From: JADJRH01 sp046351455
GTDB taxonomy: Bacteria; Myxococcota_A; Polyangia; Polyangiales; Polyangiaceae
Direction: 5' to 3'
NCBI GenBank assembly: GCA_046351455.1
Contig: JAXLYM010000008.1
Span: 124,001-188,000, forward strand
DNA: 64,000 nt
The notes under the pieces were generated by a model that did not search any database, was not told the DNA's origin, and saw only the letters and a list, made by a program, of their open reading frames with translations. How positions within the stretch are numbered: the stretch's first letter is position 1; every line of letters begins with the position of its first letter. Positions 44,362 through 51,416 of this stretch are shown here, piece after piece. The translations under genes were made by a program, and so were the position numbers.

Positions 44362-45441
44362 ATGTTTGTCAAGATCGCAGGCGTCGGTGGTCATGTTCCC
44401 CCCATTCAGGTCACGAACGAGCGGCTCGTGAAGGCGATCCCCGGCTGGACGGCCGAGCGCATCGAGGAGAAGACCGGCATTCGCGAGAGGCGTTATCTGT
44501 GGGACTTCGACGAGGTCACCGGGCGCGCCATCGCGCCGGGTCCCATCGAAGATCCGGGGCCCAGCGTGCAAGTGGCCGAGCCCGCGCTGAGGGAGGCGCT
44601 CGACGCCGCGGGCATGAAGGCGTCCGAGCTCGACGGCCTCTTCTTGACCACGTGCACTCCGGATCAGATCAACTTCAATCACGACGCCATGATGCTCCAC
44701 AAGAGGCTCGGGATGCGGCCGGACGCGTTCGCGCTGCGGTTCGACGACGGGTGTGGAGGGGCCATGTTCCACCTCGCGATGGCCCGCGAGCTCATCCTGA
44801 GCGGACAGCGCAAGTCCATCGCGATCGTCGGCTCCACGGCGTTCTCTCCGCACCTGGATCGGCAGGTGTATTCTGGCAAGCTCCCACACAACGGAAAGGC
44901 GCTCGGCTCCTTCCTGTCGTTCTACCTCTTCGGGGACGGGGCCGGCGCGATGATCCTCAAGGCCGACTCCCATGGATCGTCGGGCATCCTCGGATCGCAC
45001 GCCGAGAACGAGCACCTCGACCTCGTGATTCGCCGGGGCGGAGGCAGCATGTACCCCGCGCACCCGAACCGCTCCGAGGTCACCGACTCGGCCTTTTACG
45101 TGGACGGACAGCTCGTCGCCACCTCCTTCGGCCCGGTCCTCGGCAAGGCCATTCGCGGGGCCCTCGCGCGCGCCGAGGTCTCGCTGGGGGATATCCAGCG
45201 CTTCTATCTGCACCAGGCCAACAAGCGTGTGCTCACCGCGTTCATCGAACAGGAGGGCATCCCGGCCGAGCGGACGCCCATGCACATGGAGCGCTACGGC
45301 AACATGGTCACCGCCGGGACGATGGTCCTCCTCGCCGACGATCTGCGCGAAGGAAAGGTCCAGCTGGGCAGCGGCGAGCTGATCTTGATGGCGGCCCTCG
45401 GCGCGGGGGCGCAGAGCGCGGCGCACGTCATCCGCCTGTGA
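44362..45441 (+). CDS. 3-oxoacyl-ACP synthase III (KAS III/FabH-like)
   Basis: 359 aa from ATG 44362 with GAGGAGG at 44351-44357. Thiolase-fold condensing enzyme: active-site DDGCGGAMFHL with Cys131, LHQANKRVL for the His, and GNMVTAGTM for the Asn position, so the Cys-His-Asn triad is present. FabH usually primes fatty-acid synthesis from acetyl-CoA; specialised homologues start or branch secondary metabolites. The N-terminus (VKIAGVGGHVPPIQVTNERL) is FabH-like. Position between an SDR and acyl-CoA dehydrogenases favours a specialised acyl-chain pathway over housekeeping FabH. Confidence 0.9.
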   Translation: MFVKIAGVGGHVPPIQVTNERLVKAIPGWTAERIEEKTGIRERRYLWDFDEVTGRAIAPGPIEDPGPSVQVAEPALREALDAAGMKASELDGLFLTTCTPDQINFNHDAMMLHKRLGMRPDAFALRFDDGCGGAMFHLAMARELILSGQRKSIAIVGSTAFSPHLDRQVYSGKLPHNGKALGSFLSFYLFGDGAGAMILKADSHGSSGILGSHAENEHLDLVIRRGGGSMYPAHPNRSEVTDSAFYVDGQLVATSFGPVLGKAIRGALARAEVSLGDIQRFYLHQANKRVLTAFIEQEGIPAERTPMHMERYGNMVTAGTMVLLADDLREGKVQLGSGELILMAALGAGAQSAAHVIRL

Positions 45442-45464
45442 AGAGAGCCGGAGCGAGGTCGACC

Positions 45465-46604
45465 ATGGATTCGCAATGCGATGACAGCCATCGAGACCGG
45501 GCGCGCGCCTTCGCCGCGGAGGAAGTGGCAGTGTCCGCGACCTACCGTGATCACGAGCGCCGATGGGACCCGGGGCTCTTCCGAAGGATGGGCGAGCGCG
45601 GGCTCCTCGGCGCGACGGTCCCTGTGGAACACGGCGGATCCGGCCTCTCCGCCGCGGACCTGAGCCAGCTCTTGATGGCCTTCGGAGAGGGGGGCACGGA
45701 CGCCGGACTCTGCCTCTCGTGGGCCGCGCACACCCTCGGATGCGCCATGCCGATCGCCTGGTTCGGCGACGCCGCACAGCGCCTCTGCCACTTACCGGCG
45801 CTGTGTCGTGGGGAGAAGGTGGGCGCATTCGCGCACGCCGAGCCGCAAATCGAAGGCGATCGCCTCGGAATCGGCGCGCGGGCCGTCCGCGGGGGAGGCG
45901 GCTTCGTCTTGAACGGCGAAAAGACCTGGGTCGTGAACGGCGCGGTCGCGGACCTCTTCGTCGTCACGGCCAGGACCGATGTCGAGCGAGGCAAAGAGGG
46001 AGTCTCCACGTTCTTGATCGAGCGCGCCACGCCGGGCCTCCGGGTGAGCGGCCCCCGCGAGATCGCCGGGATGCGCAGCGCGGCAGTCGCCGACATCACG
46101 CTTCGAGACTGCTACGTACCGTCGTCCGCGCTCCTCGGCCCCGAGGTCGCCGGGTGGACACAGGTGGTCACGAGGATCGTCCGCTGGGAGCGCGCGCTCG
46201 TCGGCGCGGCGTGGGTCGGCGTGGAAGGCGCCCTCTTGAAGCACGCGACGGCGCGCGCGCGAGAGCGGCTCGATCTCGGACAGCCTCTCTCGCGATCGCA
46301 GGCGATCCGCGCGCGCCTCGCCGACCTGCGGATTCGCCACGAGCATTGCAAATGCATCCTCGCGCAGGCCGCGTGGGCGATGGATCACGACCCGGAGACG
46401 GCGGACCGCGCGGCGGTGACAGCGAGGTTGTTCATCGCGAAGGACGCCGCCCAGGCGAGCCGTGACGCGCTCTCGATCTTCGGCGCGGACGGGGACCCTC
46501 TCGCGGAGCGGATCCACCGCGACGCCCTCGTGTTCGATCAACTGTCCGGCGGCGCGGATCGGCTCCGATCCGTCCTCGCGGGCTCGCTCTTCCGACTCGG
46601 TTGA
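45465..46604 (+). CDS. Acyl-CoA dehydrogenase family protein
   Basis: 379 aa from ATG 45465, 23 bp after the KAS III stop. Seen: helical N-terminus, GEKVGAFAHAEPQIEGD, NGEKTWVVNGAVADLFVVTA (flavin-binding middle beta domain), ITLRDCYVPSSALLG and a C-terminal helical bundle (ARERLDLGQPLSRSQAIRAR). FAD-dependent oxidation of an acyl-CoA or acyl-carrier thioester is the family reaction. The catalytic Glu position is not fixed by inspection. Its C-terminal end overlaps possible upstream starts of the next dehydrogenase (46601 TTG, 46625 ATG), so the two are likely co-translated, perhaps as a heteromer. Confidence 0.88.
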   Translation: MDSQCDDSHRDRARAFAAEEVAVSATYRDHERRWDPGLFRRMGERGLLGATVPVEHGGSGLSAADLSQLLMAFGEGGTDAGLCLSWAAHTLGCAMPIAWFGDAAQRLCHLPALCRGEKVGAFAHAEPQIEGDRLGIGARAVRGGGGFVLNGEKTWVVNGAVADLFVVTARTDVERGKEGVSTFLIERATPGLRVSGPREIAGMRSAAVADITLRDCYVPSSALLGPEVAGWTQVVTRIVRWERALVGAAWVGVEGALLKHATARARERLDLGQPLSRSQAIRARLADLRIRHEHCKCILAQAAWAMDHDPETADRAAVTARLFIAKDAAQASRDALSIFGADGDPLAERIHRDALVFDQLSGGADRLRSVLAGSLFRLG

Positions 46605-46624
46605 ACGCATTGGAGACTGGCACC

Positions 46625-47809
46625 ATGGACTTCGCGTCAAGCAAGGATGAACAGGCGCTCCGAGATCGATTCGACGCGCTCTGCCGCGAGCGGATCGCCC
46701 CGCGCGCCCGGGACGTCGACCTGCGCGGGGCGATCCCGAAGAGCAGCTTTCGCGACCTCGCCGAGGGGGGTTACTTCCAGCTCTTCCACCCTTCGTATCT
46801 GGGCGGCGCCGGGGCGTCCGGCGCCCGGATGGGGCATGCGATGGAGAGCCTCGCGCGCGCTTGCCCGAGCACGTTCTGGGCGGCCACGATCTCGACGGTG
46901 CTGTGCGGCAAGATCCTCCACGAGCTGTGCGCGCCGGCCCATCACTGGGCCCATCTCCAGCCCATCGTCGCGGGGGAGAAGACAGGCTGTTTCGCCGCGA
47001 CGGAGGACGGCGCCGGCAGCGATCCGGCGTCGTACCAGACGACCCTCCGAGAGACCCCCGACGGCGTGCGATTGAGCGGCGTCAAATCGCGCATCAGCAA
47101 CGCGGGCACGGCCGATGTCGCGGTCGTCCTCGCGCGCGACGCCACCCCTCGGGGACCGGGCCTTTGTTATCTCGTGGTCGATCTGCGGCGCCGCGGAGTC
47201 GAGCGAGCCGAACAGCCCAAGATGGGGCTCCTCGGCATGTCGTGGGGGACGCTCACCTTCCGAGACGTCCCGATCGCGAAGGCCGACGTCATCGCGAACG
47301 CCAGCATCGACAGGACGCTGCGCGCCGTCGAATGGGGCCAGTTGCTGCAGACGTGGTGCGCCATCGGGATCGCGCAGGCCTTGATCGACCTCTGCGTTGA
47401 ATACACCTCCAATCGAGTCGCCTTCGGTCGGCCGATCGCTCATCTGGAGGTGGTGCACGGTCGCCTCGCGGAGCTGTCGGCCGAGGTCATGGCTTCGCGC
47501 TTGCTGGCGCTCGACGTCACGTCGATCAAGGCGCGCGGCGAGCCCACGGGCGACCGGGTGATGATCGCCAAGGTGCGCTCGACGGAGCTCTCGGTGCGCG
47601 TGGCGGACGCGGCGATGCGCACCTTCGGCGGCTGGGGTTTCAGCAAGGCGCACGCGGTGGAGCGCCTCTATCGAGACAGCCTGTCCAACGTCCCTGCGGG
47701 CCTCCCCACGGATCGCCTTCGAGAGCTGATCGGCTGCGCGATGGTGGGCGCCGACCCCTGGAGCTACCCGGCCTTCGACTGGCTCGAAGAGGCGGGCCTC
47801 AGGATCTGA
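46625..47809 (+). CDS. Acyl-CoA dehydrogenase family protein, second copy
   Basis: 394 aa from ATG 46625; a TTG at 46601 overlapping the previous stop is an alternative. Family features: EDGAGSDPASYQTTLRET and LSGVKSRISNAG in the flavin domain, LTFRDVPIAKADVIAN, FGRPIAHLEVVHGRLAELSA, and the C-terminal AAMRTFGGWGFSKAHAVERLYRD. The two adjacent dehydrogenases are clearly diverged, not a recent duplication. The motif GACTGGCA (46615-46622) lies where a ribosome site is expected. The operon (SDR, KAS III, two dehydrogenases) has no acyl carrier protein or thioesterase next to it. Convergent with the Cys-rich lipoprotein, 25 bp apart. Confidence 0.9.
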   Translation: MDFASSKDEQALRDRFDALCRERIAPRARDVDLRGAIPKSSFRDLAEGGYFQLFHPSYLGGAGASGARMGHAMESLARACPSTFWAATISTVLCGKILHELCAPAHHWAHLQPIVAGEKTGCFAATEDGAGSDPASYQTTLRETPDGVRLSGVKSRISNAGTADVAVVLARDATPRGPGLCYLVVDLRRRGVERAEQPKMGLLGMSWGTLTFRDVPIAKADVIANASIDRTLRAVEWGQLLQTWCAIGIAQALIDLCVEYTSNRVAFGRPIAHLEVVHGRLAELSAEVMASRLLALDVTSIKARGEPTGDRVMIAKVRSTELSVRVADAAMRTFGGWGFSKAHAVERLYRDSLSNVPAGLPTDRLRELIGCAMVGADPWSYPAFDWLEEAGLRI

Positions 47810-47834
47810 CCCCCCGCGATCGCGACTCGGGGCC

Positions 47835-48734
47835 TCACTCGCAGGTGATGCTGATCGAGGTGACCTTGCAGGCGGTGCTGCAGACCGTGGATTTCTGGAA
47901 CTTGCCGCCCTTGCACTCCAGGATCGTCTTCCCGTCCGTGGAGCACACCGCGGAGCCCTCGTGATCGCACGCCTCGCCGGGATCCATCACGGAGACGTCA
48001 CACTTGACGCCGAGAATACTGGATGTGCACCCTTCCGCACCACGGCACTTCTTGGCGACGCCCCACCCCTTGGCCGTGCAGATCATCTCGGCTTTCCCGT
48101 CCGGGGAGCAGGCGTAGTCGGGCGTCTCCTCGAGCTCGCAGAAGTCCCCTTCCTTGGCGACCGGCCCGTCGCACTTCACGGTGAACATGGAAGAGTCGCA
48201 GCCGTCCTTGCCGAGGCACTGCTCCGTCGACTTCCACTTTCCGTCCTTGCACAGAAGAGCGGCCTTCTTGTCGACCGAGCACGTGTAGCTCTTCTTCTTC
48301 GGATCGGAGCCGGGGTCGCACTCGTCCCCTTCCTTGGAGACGGCGCCCGGACAGCTATTCAGGAAGCTGCTCGGCTCGCAGCCGGGCTCCTTGGTGCACT
48401 GGGCGACGGACACCCACTTTCCGCCCTTGCAGCGGAGCTGATCCTTCTTGTCGACCGAGCAGGCGTAGCGGGTCTCCTTGGTGCAGGGGTCGCCGATCTT
48501 CGAATAGGAGGTGTCGCATGCGAAGTCGTCCGGAGTCGCCACGCACCCCTTCGGCCCGAGGCAGGGCGACGCGACCCAGACCGCCTCTCGGCATTCGAGC
48601 GCCGTCGCGGGATCGAGGCAGATGGGCTGATCCTTCGCGTCGCAGGTCTTGCCTGGTTTGGGGCTGCATCCAGGGACGACGAGGAGCAGCGTAACGGCGG
48701 CGAGCAGCGCGGGGGCGAGGACTCTTCGGATCAT
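47835..48734 (-). CDS. Lipoprotein built of five cysteine-rich repeats
   Basis: 299 aa from ATG 48734 (MIRRVLAP); the frame is open further upstream. A hydrophobic signal ends in VVPGC (lipobox Cys). The mature protein has about five tandem ~50-residue modules with the pattern 'C.......C......l.C..g.W.....C....gC......C': clear cores are YACSVDKKDQLRCKGGKW, YTCSVDKKAALLCKDGKW, YACSPDGKAEMICTAKGW and AVCSTDGKTILECKGGKF. The conserved Cys suggest intramodule disulfides. No named domain, though this looks like a myxobacterium-restricted surface repeat. It is convergent with the acyl-CoA dehydrogenase. Confidence 0.78.
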   Translation of the reverse strand: MIRRVLAPALLAAVTLLLVVPGCSPKPGKTCDAKDQPICLDPATALECREAVWVASPCLGPKGCVATPDDFACDTSYSKIGDPCTKETRYACSVDKKDQLRCKGGKWVSVAQCTKEPGCEPSSFLNSCPGAVSKEGDECDPGSDPKKKSYTCSVDKKAALLCKDGKWKSTEQCLGKDGCDSSMFTVKCDGPVAKEGDFCELEETPDYACSPDGKAEMICTAKGWGVAKKCRGAEGCTSSILGVKCDVSVMDPGEACDHEGSAVCSTDGKTILECKGGKFQKSTVCSTACKVTSISITCE

Positions 48735-48848
48735 CCTGTGACCTATCCCGAGTCCGCATACGGCGTCAATTCCCGCCAACCGGAGGGCGCGAGCATTTTG
48801 TCGCGCACGAGGGCCCTTCTCTTGCTTCCGATCCGCTCGGAGCGCCGA

Positions 48849-49721
48849 TCAGTCCATCGACACCCACGCGGCGCCCAGGATCGCGCGCGTCTCGGCGGAC
48901 TGCACCAGCGCGACCGCCCGGAGGTGAGAGCGCCTCCACGCGGATTGGAGCAGCGGTGTCTCCGGCACCTCGATATCCACGCTCGGCGCGCCGGACGCCA
49001 TCGTGTCGAGCCGCTTCAACGCGCGGACCACCGGGGCGTGGGCGAGCGTCGAGCCGGCGTTCTCGCCGCGCGTGACGTCGCTGCTCAAGCCGTCCTCGAC
49101 GAACGCCAACAACACCTCTGCGCGGGGCTTCGGCGCTGGCACATCGGACACCTGCACGCGGAGCACCTCGGGGCTCCCGCTCCGCGAGATCGTGACTCTG
49201 GCCTTGGGCGACGCGGCGGCGCGGGCGATGGCGGCTCTCGCGGTCCCGCGCTGCGAGCCCACGAATCCGGCCGCGCCGTCCACCACCATTTGCGGTGTGT
49301 AGATGCGCCCATCGCCGAGCGCCTCCGCGTACGATCGCTGCCGCTCCGTGAAGGAAGGGCTGGAGTAGGGATCGGCCCACCCGAGATCGTTCCAGTAGTC
49401 CACGTGCATCTCCAGCGCGATGACGTCCGCGTCGTCCCGTGGAGTCGCCGCGATCTCGCGCAACAAGGCATCTGCCGGCGGGCACGAAGAGCACCCTTCC
49501 GAGGAGAACAGCTCCACCACCACGGCGGGTTTGGAGGAGCCTTTCGGGGAGGTGGCGGGCGACCGGGACGGTGGATCGGCCTTTTCAGGCGTTCGTACGA
49601 CAGGCAGTCTCGACTCGCTCTCCGCCGGCGCCACGTCCCCCGCAGCGGCCCCCGCCTGGGACGTCGCGCACGAGGCGCACGCGAGCCCGAGCGCCGCGAT
49701 CGTCAGGATCAGGTGTGTCAT
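48849..49721 (-). CDS. DUF1223 (thioredoxin-like) exported protein
   Basis: 290 aa. Short N-terminal hydrophobic signal with an ACASC lipobox-like end (about 14-18), then a Pro/Ser/Ala linker. The DUF1223 core starts around 67 with VVVELFSSEGCSSCPPAD, the family hallmark with a CxxC. It continues through EMHVDYWNDLGWADPYSSPS and the segment GRIYTPQMVVDGAAGFVGSQ. The CSSC is expected to be thioredoxin-like, but a redox role has not been shown for the family to my knowledge. Length is slightly over the usual ~240 because of the linker. Confidence 0.9.
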   Translation of the reverse strand: MTHLILTIAALGLACASCATSQAGAAAGDVAPAESESRLPVVRTPEKADPPSRSPATSPKGSSKPAVVVELFSSEGCSSCPPADALLREIAATPRDDADVIALEMHVDYWNDLGWADPYSSPSFTERQRSYAEALGDGRIYTPQMVVDGAAGFVGSQRGTARAAIARAAASPKARVTISRSGSPEVLRVQVSDVPAPKPRAEVLLAFVEDGLSSDVTRGENAGSTLAHAPVVRALKRLDTMASGAPSVDIEVPETPLLQSAWRRSHLRAVALVQSAETRAILGAAWVSMD

Positions 49722-49844
49722 CGAGACGTGCTACGAGGCCGCCCAGCTTTGGTTTCGCGGCCGCGCTCCAAACGGAGTTACGTCGAGTCGTGGAGGGAAT
49801 TATCCTGTCGCTTTTGGGGGTGACGCCCGGATTTGAGGAGAGAG

Positions 49845-50192
49845 TCAGGCCGGGTTCTGGGCGGGCGTCTTCGCGGCCGGAGGAGCGCTCTTGTTCTTGG
49901 CGGCGGCGCTCTCCCCGGATTCGGCGCTGGAGGAGCCGCTCGACTCCGGGAACACCAGATCTTGTTTCGCGCGGTCCTTCGGGAAGGCGGCGCGGACGAG
50001 GCCCATCACCTTGTCGACGGCATGCGCATGCTGCTCACGGAGCGCCACTTCTTCCAGGAAGGCATCACCATCAGCCTTCGTCGCGGCTTTGTAGGCGTCG
50101 GCGGCGCCTTGCAGCTTGGAGAGCGCCGCCGCGAGCTTGGGCTGCCACTCCTGGGCGAACTCCATCACAGCGGGGTGCTTGCTCTTCGTCAT
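49845..50192 (-). CDS. Small hypothetical protein
   Basis: 115 aa from ATG 50192 (MTKSKHPAVMEFAQEWQPKL). Mostly helical N-terminal ~75 residues, then an Ala/Ser/Pro/Lys low-complexity tail (SSGSSSAESGESAAAKNKSA). No signal peptide or family. Other starts upstream are possible because the frame stays open into a region that contains a kinase relic on the other strand. The tail suggests a flexible, possibly scaffold-like or surface-exposed end. Confidence 0.5.
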   Translation of the reverse strand: MTKSKHPAVMEFAQEWQPKLAAALSKLQGAADAYKAATKADGDAFLEEVALREQHAHAVDKVMGLVRAAFPKDRAKQDLVFPESSGSSSAESGESAAAKNKSAPPAAKTPAQNPA

Positions 50193-50263
50193 GCGCGAGA
50201 TCAGCGCCACCGTGGGCGGGATTTGCCGCGCGCCGGCCGGAGCGACGACCGGCCCGAGCCCCT

Positions 50264-50350
50264 CTGGAAACAGCGCTCTCCCGCGATCCCTCCGCACGCT
50301 TCGCGAACGCCGCCGAGCCGCGAGAAGCCCTGCTGTCCGCCCTTCCCTGA
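50264..50350 (+). pseudogene. Relic of a Ser/Thr kinase C-terminus
   Basis: In frame to the TGA at 50348-50350, 28 codons read LETALSRDPSARFANAAEPR then EALLSALP, closely matching the last helices of Hanks kinase domains ('aL.kdPa.RfasaaelreAL..al', subdomain XI). No kinase sequence was found upstream in any frame by eye, so the rest has been deleted or overwritten. It sits just before the toxin-antitoxin-like pair. Confidence 0.55.
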
Positions 50351-50399
50351 GCCTTGCGAGGCCTGCGCACCTCCACTAATCTGCTTGTTCGAAGAGGCC

Positions 50400-50579
50400 A
50401 TGGACGACAAAGCATTCGACCCGATCGAGCGCGCCGCCGAGAAGCAGCGCTCCCGCGAGGAAGATGAGGCGGCGCTCGCGAGCGGTCAGAAGACCCGCGA
50501 AGACCTCCGTCGCGAAAATGGTCTGTTCGCCTTCGCCAACGTGCGGATCGACCTCGACGCGGCCGAAGAGCTCGCCTGA
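50400..50579 (+). CDS. 59-aa protein, candidate antitoxin of the AbiEii-like pair
   Basis: ATG at 50400 with GAAGAGG at 50391-50397. The protein is acidic and helical, with EEDEAALASGQKTREDLRRE in the centre and AFANVRIDLDAAEELA at the end. Small charged proteins of this shape commonly precede nucleotidyltransferase-type toxins. The next gene starts 8 bp after the stop. Function is inferred from size, spacing and partner only; a transcriptional regulator or unrelated accessory is possible. Confidence 0.55.
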   Translation: MDDKAFDPIERAAEKQRSREEDEAALASGQKTREDLRRENGLFAFANVRIDLDAAEELA

Positions 50580-50587
50580 AAGGCGAC

Positions 50588-51361
50588 GTGCGTCCCCTCT
50601 CCTATCGGGACGTCGAGTCGCTGCTGCGCAAGCTCGGCAACAGCACCTCCCGGATCGTCCTCGTCGGCGGTCAAGCCGTGAACTTCTGGGCGGAGCGCTA
50701 CCTCGACCGAGTGAGCGAGCTGCACCTGCACGGCCCCTACAGCAGCAAAGACATCGACTTTTGCGGAACTCGCGCGGCCCTCATCGAGTGTGCGAGGCAG
50801 CTCGGTGGCAAGGCGCTCTTGCCGGAGCCCTTCGAGCCGACGCCGAACGCCGGACAGCTCCTCTTCCTGGATGACACCGGCACAGAGCGCGTGATCGACT
50901 TCCTGGTTCATCCCTTCGGGCTCGACGCGGAGGACGTCCTGAAGACGAGCCTCCCCGTGGAGGTTCTCGACGAGGGAGGGCTTCCCACCGGCGCGCGCTT
51001 CCGCGTCATGCACCCGGAGCGGTGCCTCGAAAGCCGGGTGTACAACATCGGTGGACTGCCCGGCTACGACTCACCGAGAGCCCTCGCCCAAGCCACCGCA
51101 GCGATCCTCTGCACACGAGAGTTCCAGAAAGACCTGCTCTCCAGCGGTCATATCCGGCCGGTGCTCACCATCGCGGAGCGCGTGTTTCGGCTCTGCCATG
51201 ACAACCTTCACGGCCGCTCTGCGTTCGAGCGCCACGGCATCGATCCGTTCTCCGCCATCTTCACGGACGTTCGCCTGCCCGCGGAGTTCAACGAAGTTCG
51301 TTACCCGCAGATGCTGGAGCGCTTGGCGCTCCGACGCAACCGTCGTCGCACCGTCTCCTGA
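50588..51361 (+). CDS. Nucleotidyltransferase-superfamily protein (AbiEii-like)
   Basis: 257 aa from GTG 50588. The N-terminus has the hallmark of MNT/AbiEii-like nucleotidyltransferases: LVGGQAVNFWAERY (the GG helix), then YSSKDIDFCG (the SxDxD strand) and, ~60 residues later, RVIDFLVHPFG, which could supply the third acidic residue. The C-terminal half is helical (AILCTREFQKDLLSS), typical of the family. AbiEii toxins transfer nucleotides to tRNA 3' ends in type IV toxin-antitoxin systems, but some relatives are uncharacterised enzymes. The tight small upstream gene supports a two-gene module. Confidence 0.7.
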   Translation: MRPLSYRDVESLLRKLGNSTSRIVLVGGQAVNFWAERYLDRVSELHLHGPYSSKDIDFCGTRAALIECARQLGGKALLPEPFEPTPNAGQLLFLDDTGTERVIDFLVHPFGLDAEDVLKTSLPVEVLDEGGLPTGARFRVMHPERCLESRVYNIGGLPGYDSPRALAQATAAILCTREFQKDLLSSGHIRPVLTIAERVFRLCHDNLHGRSAFERHGIDPFSAIFTDVRLPAEFNEVRYPQMLERLALRRNRRRTVS

Positions 51362-51416
51362 CAGGGCTTTCGTTTGCAGACAAATCGGCGCATCACATGC
51401 GATAAGGGACGTGACG

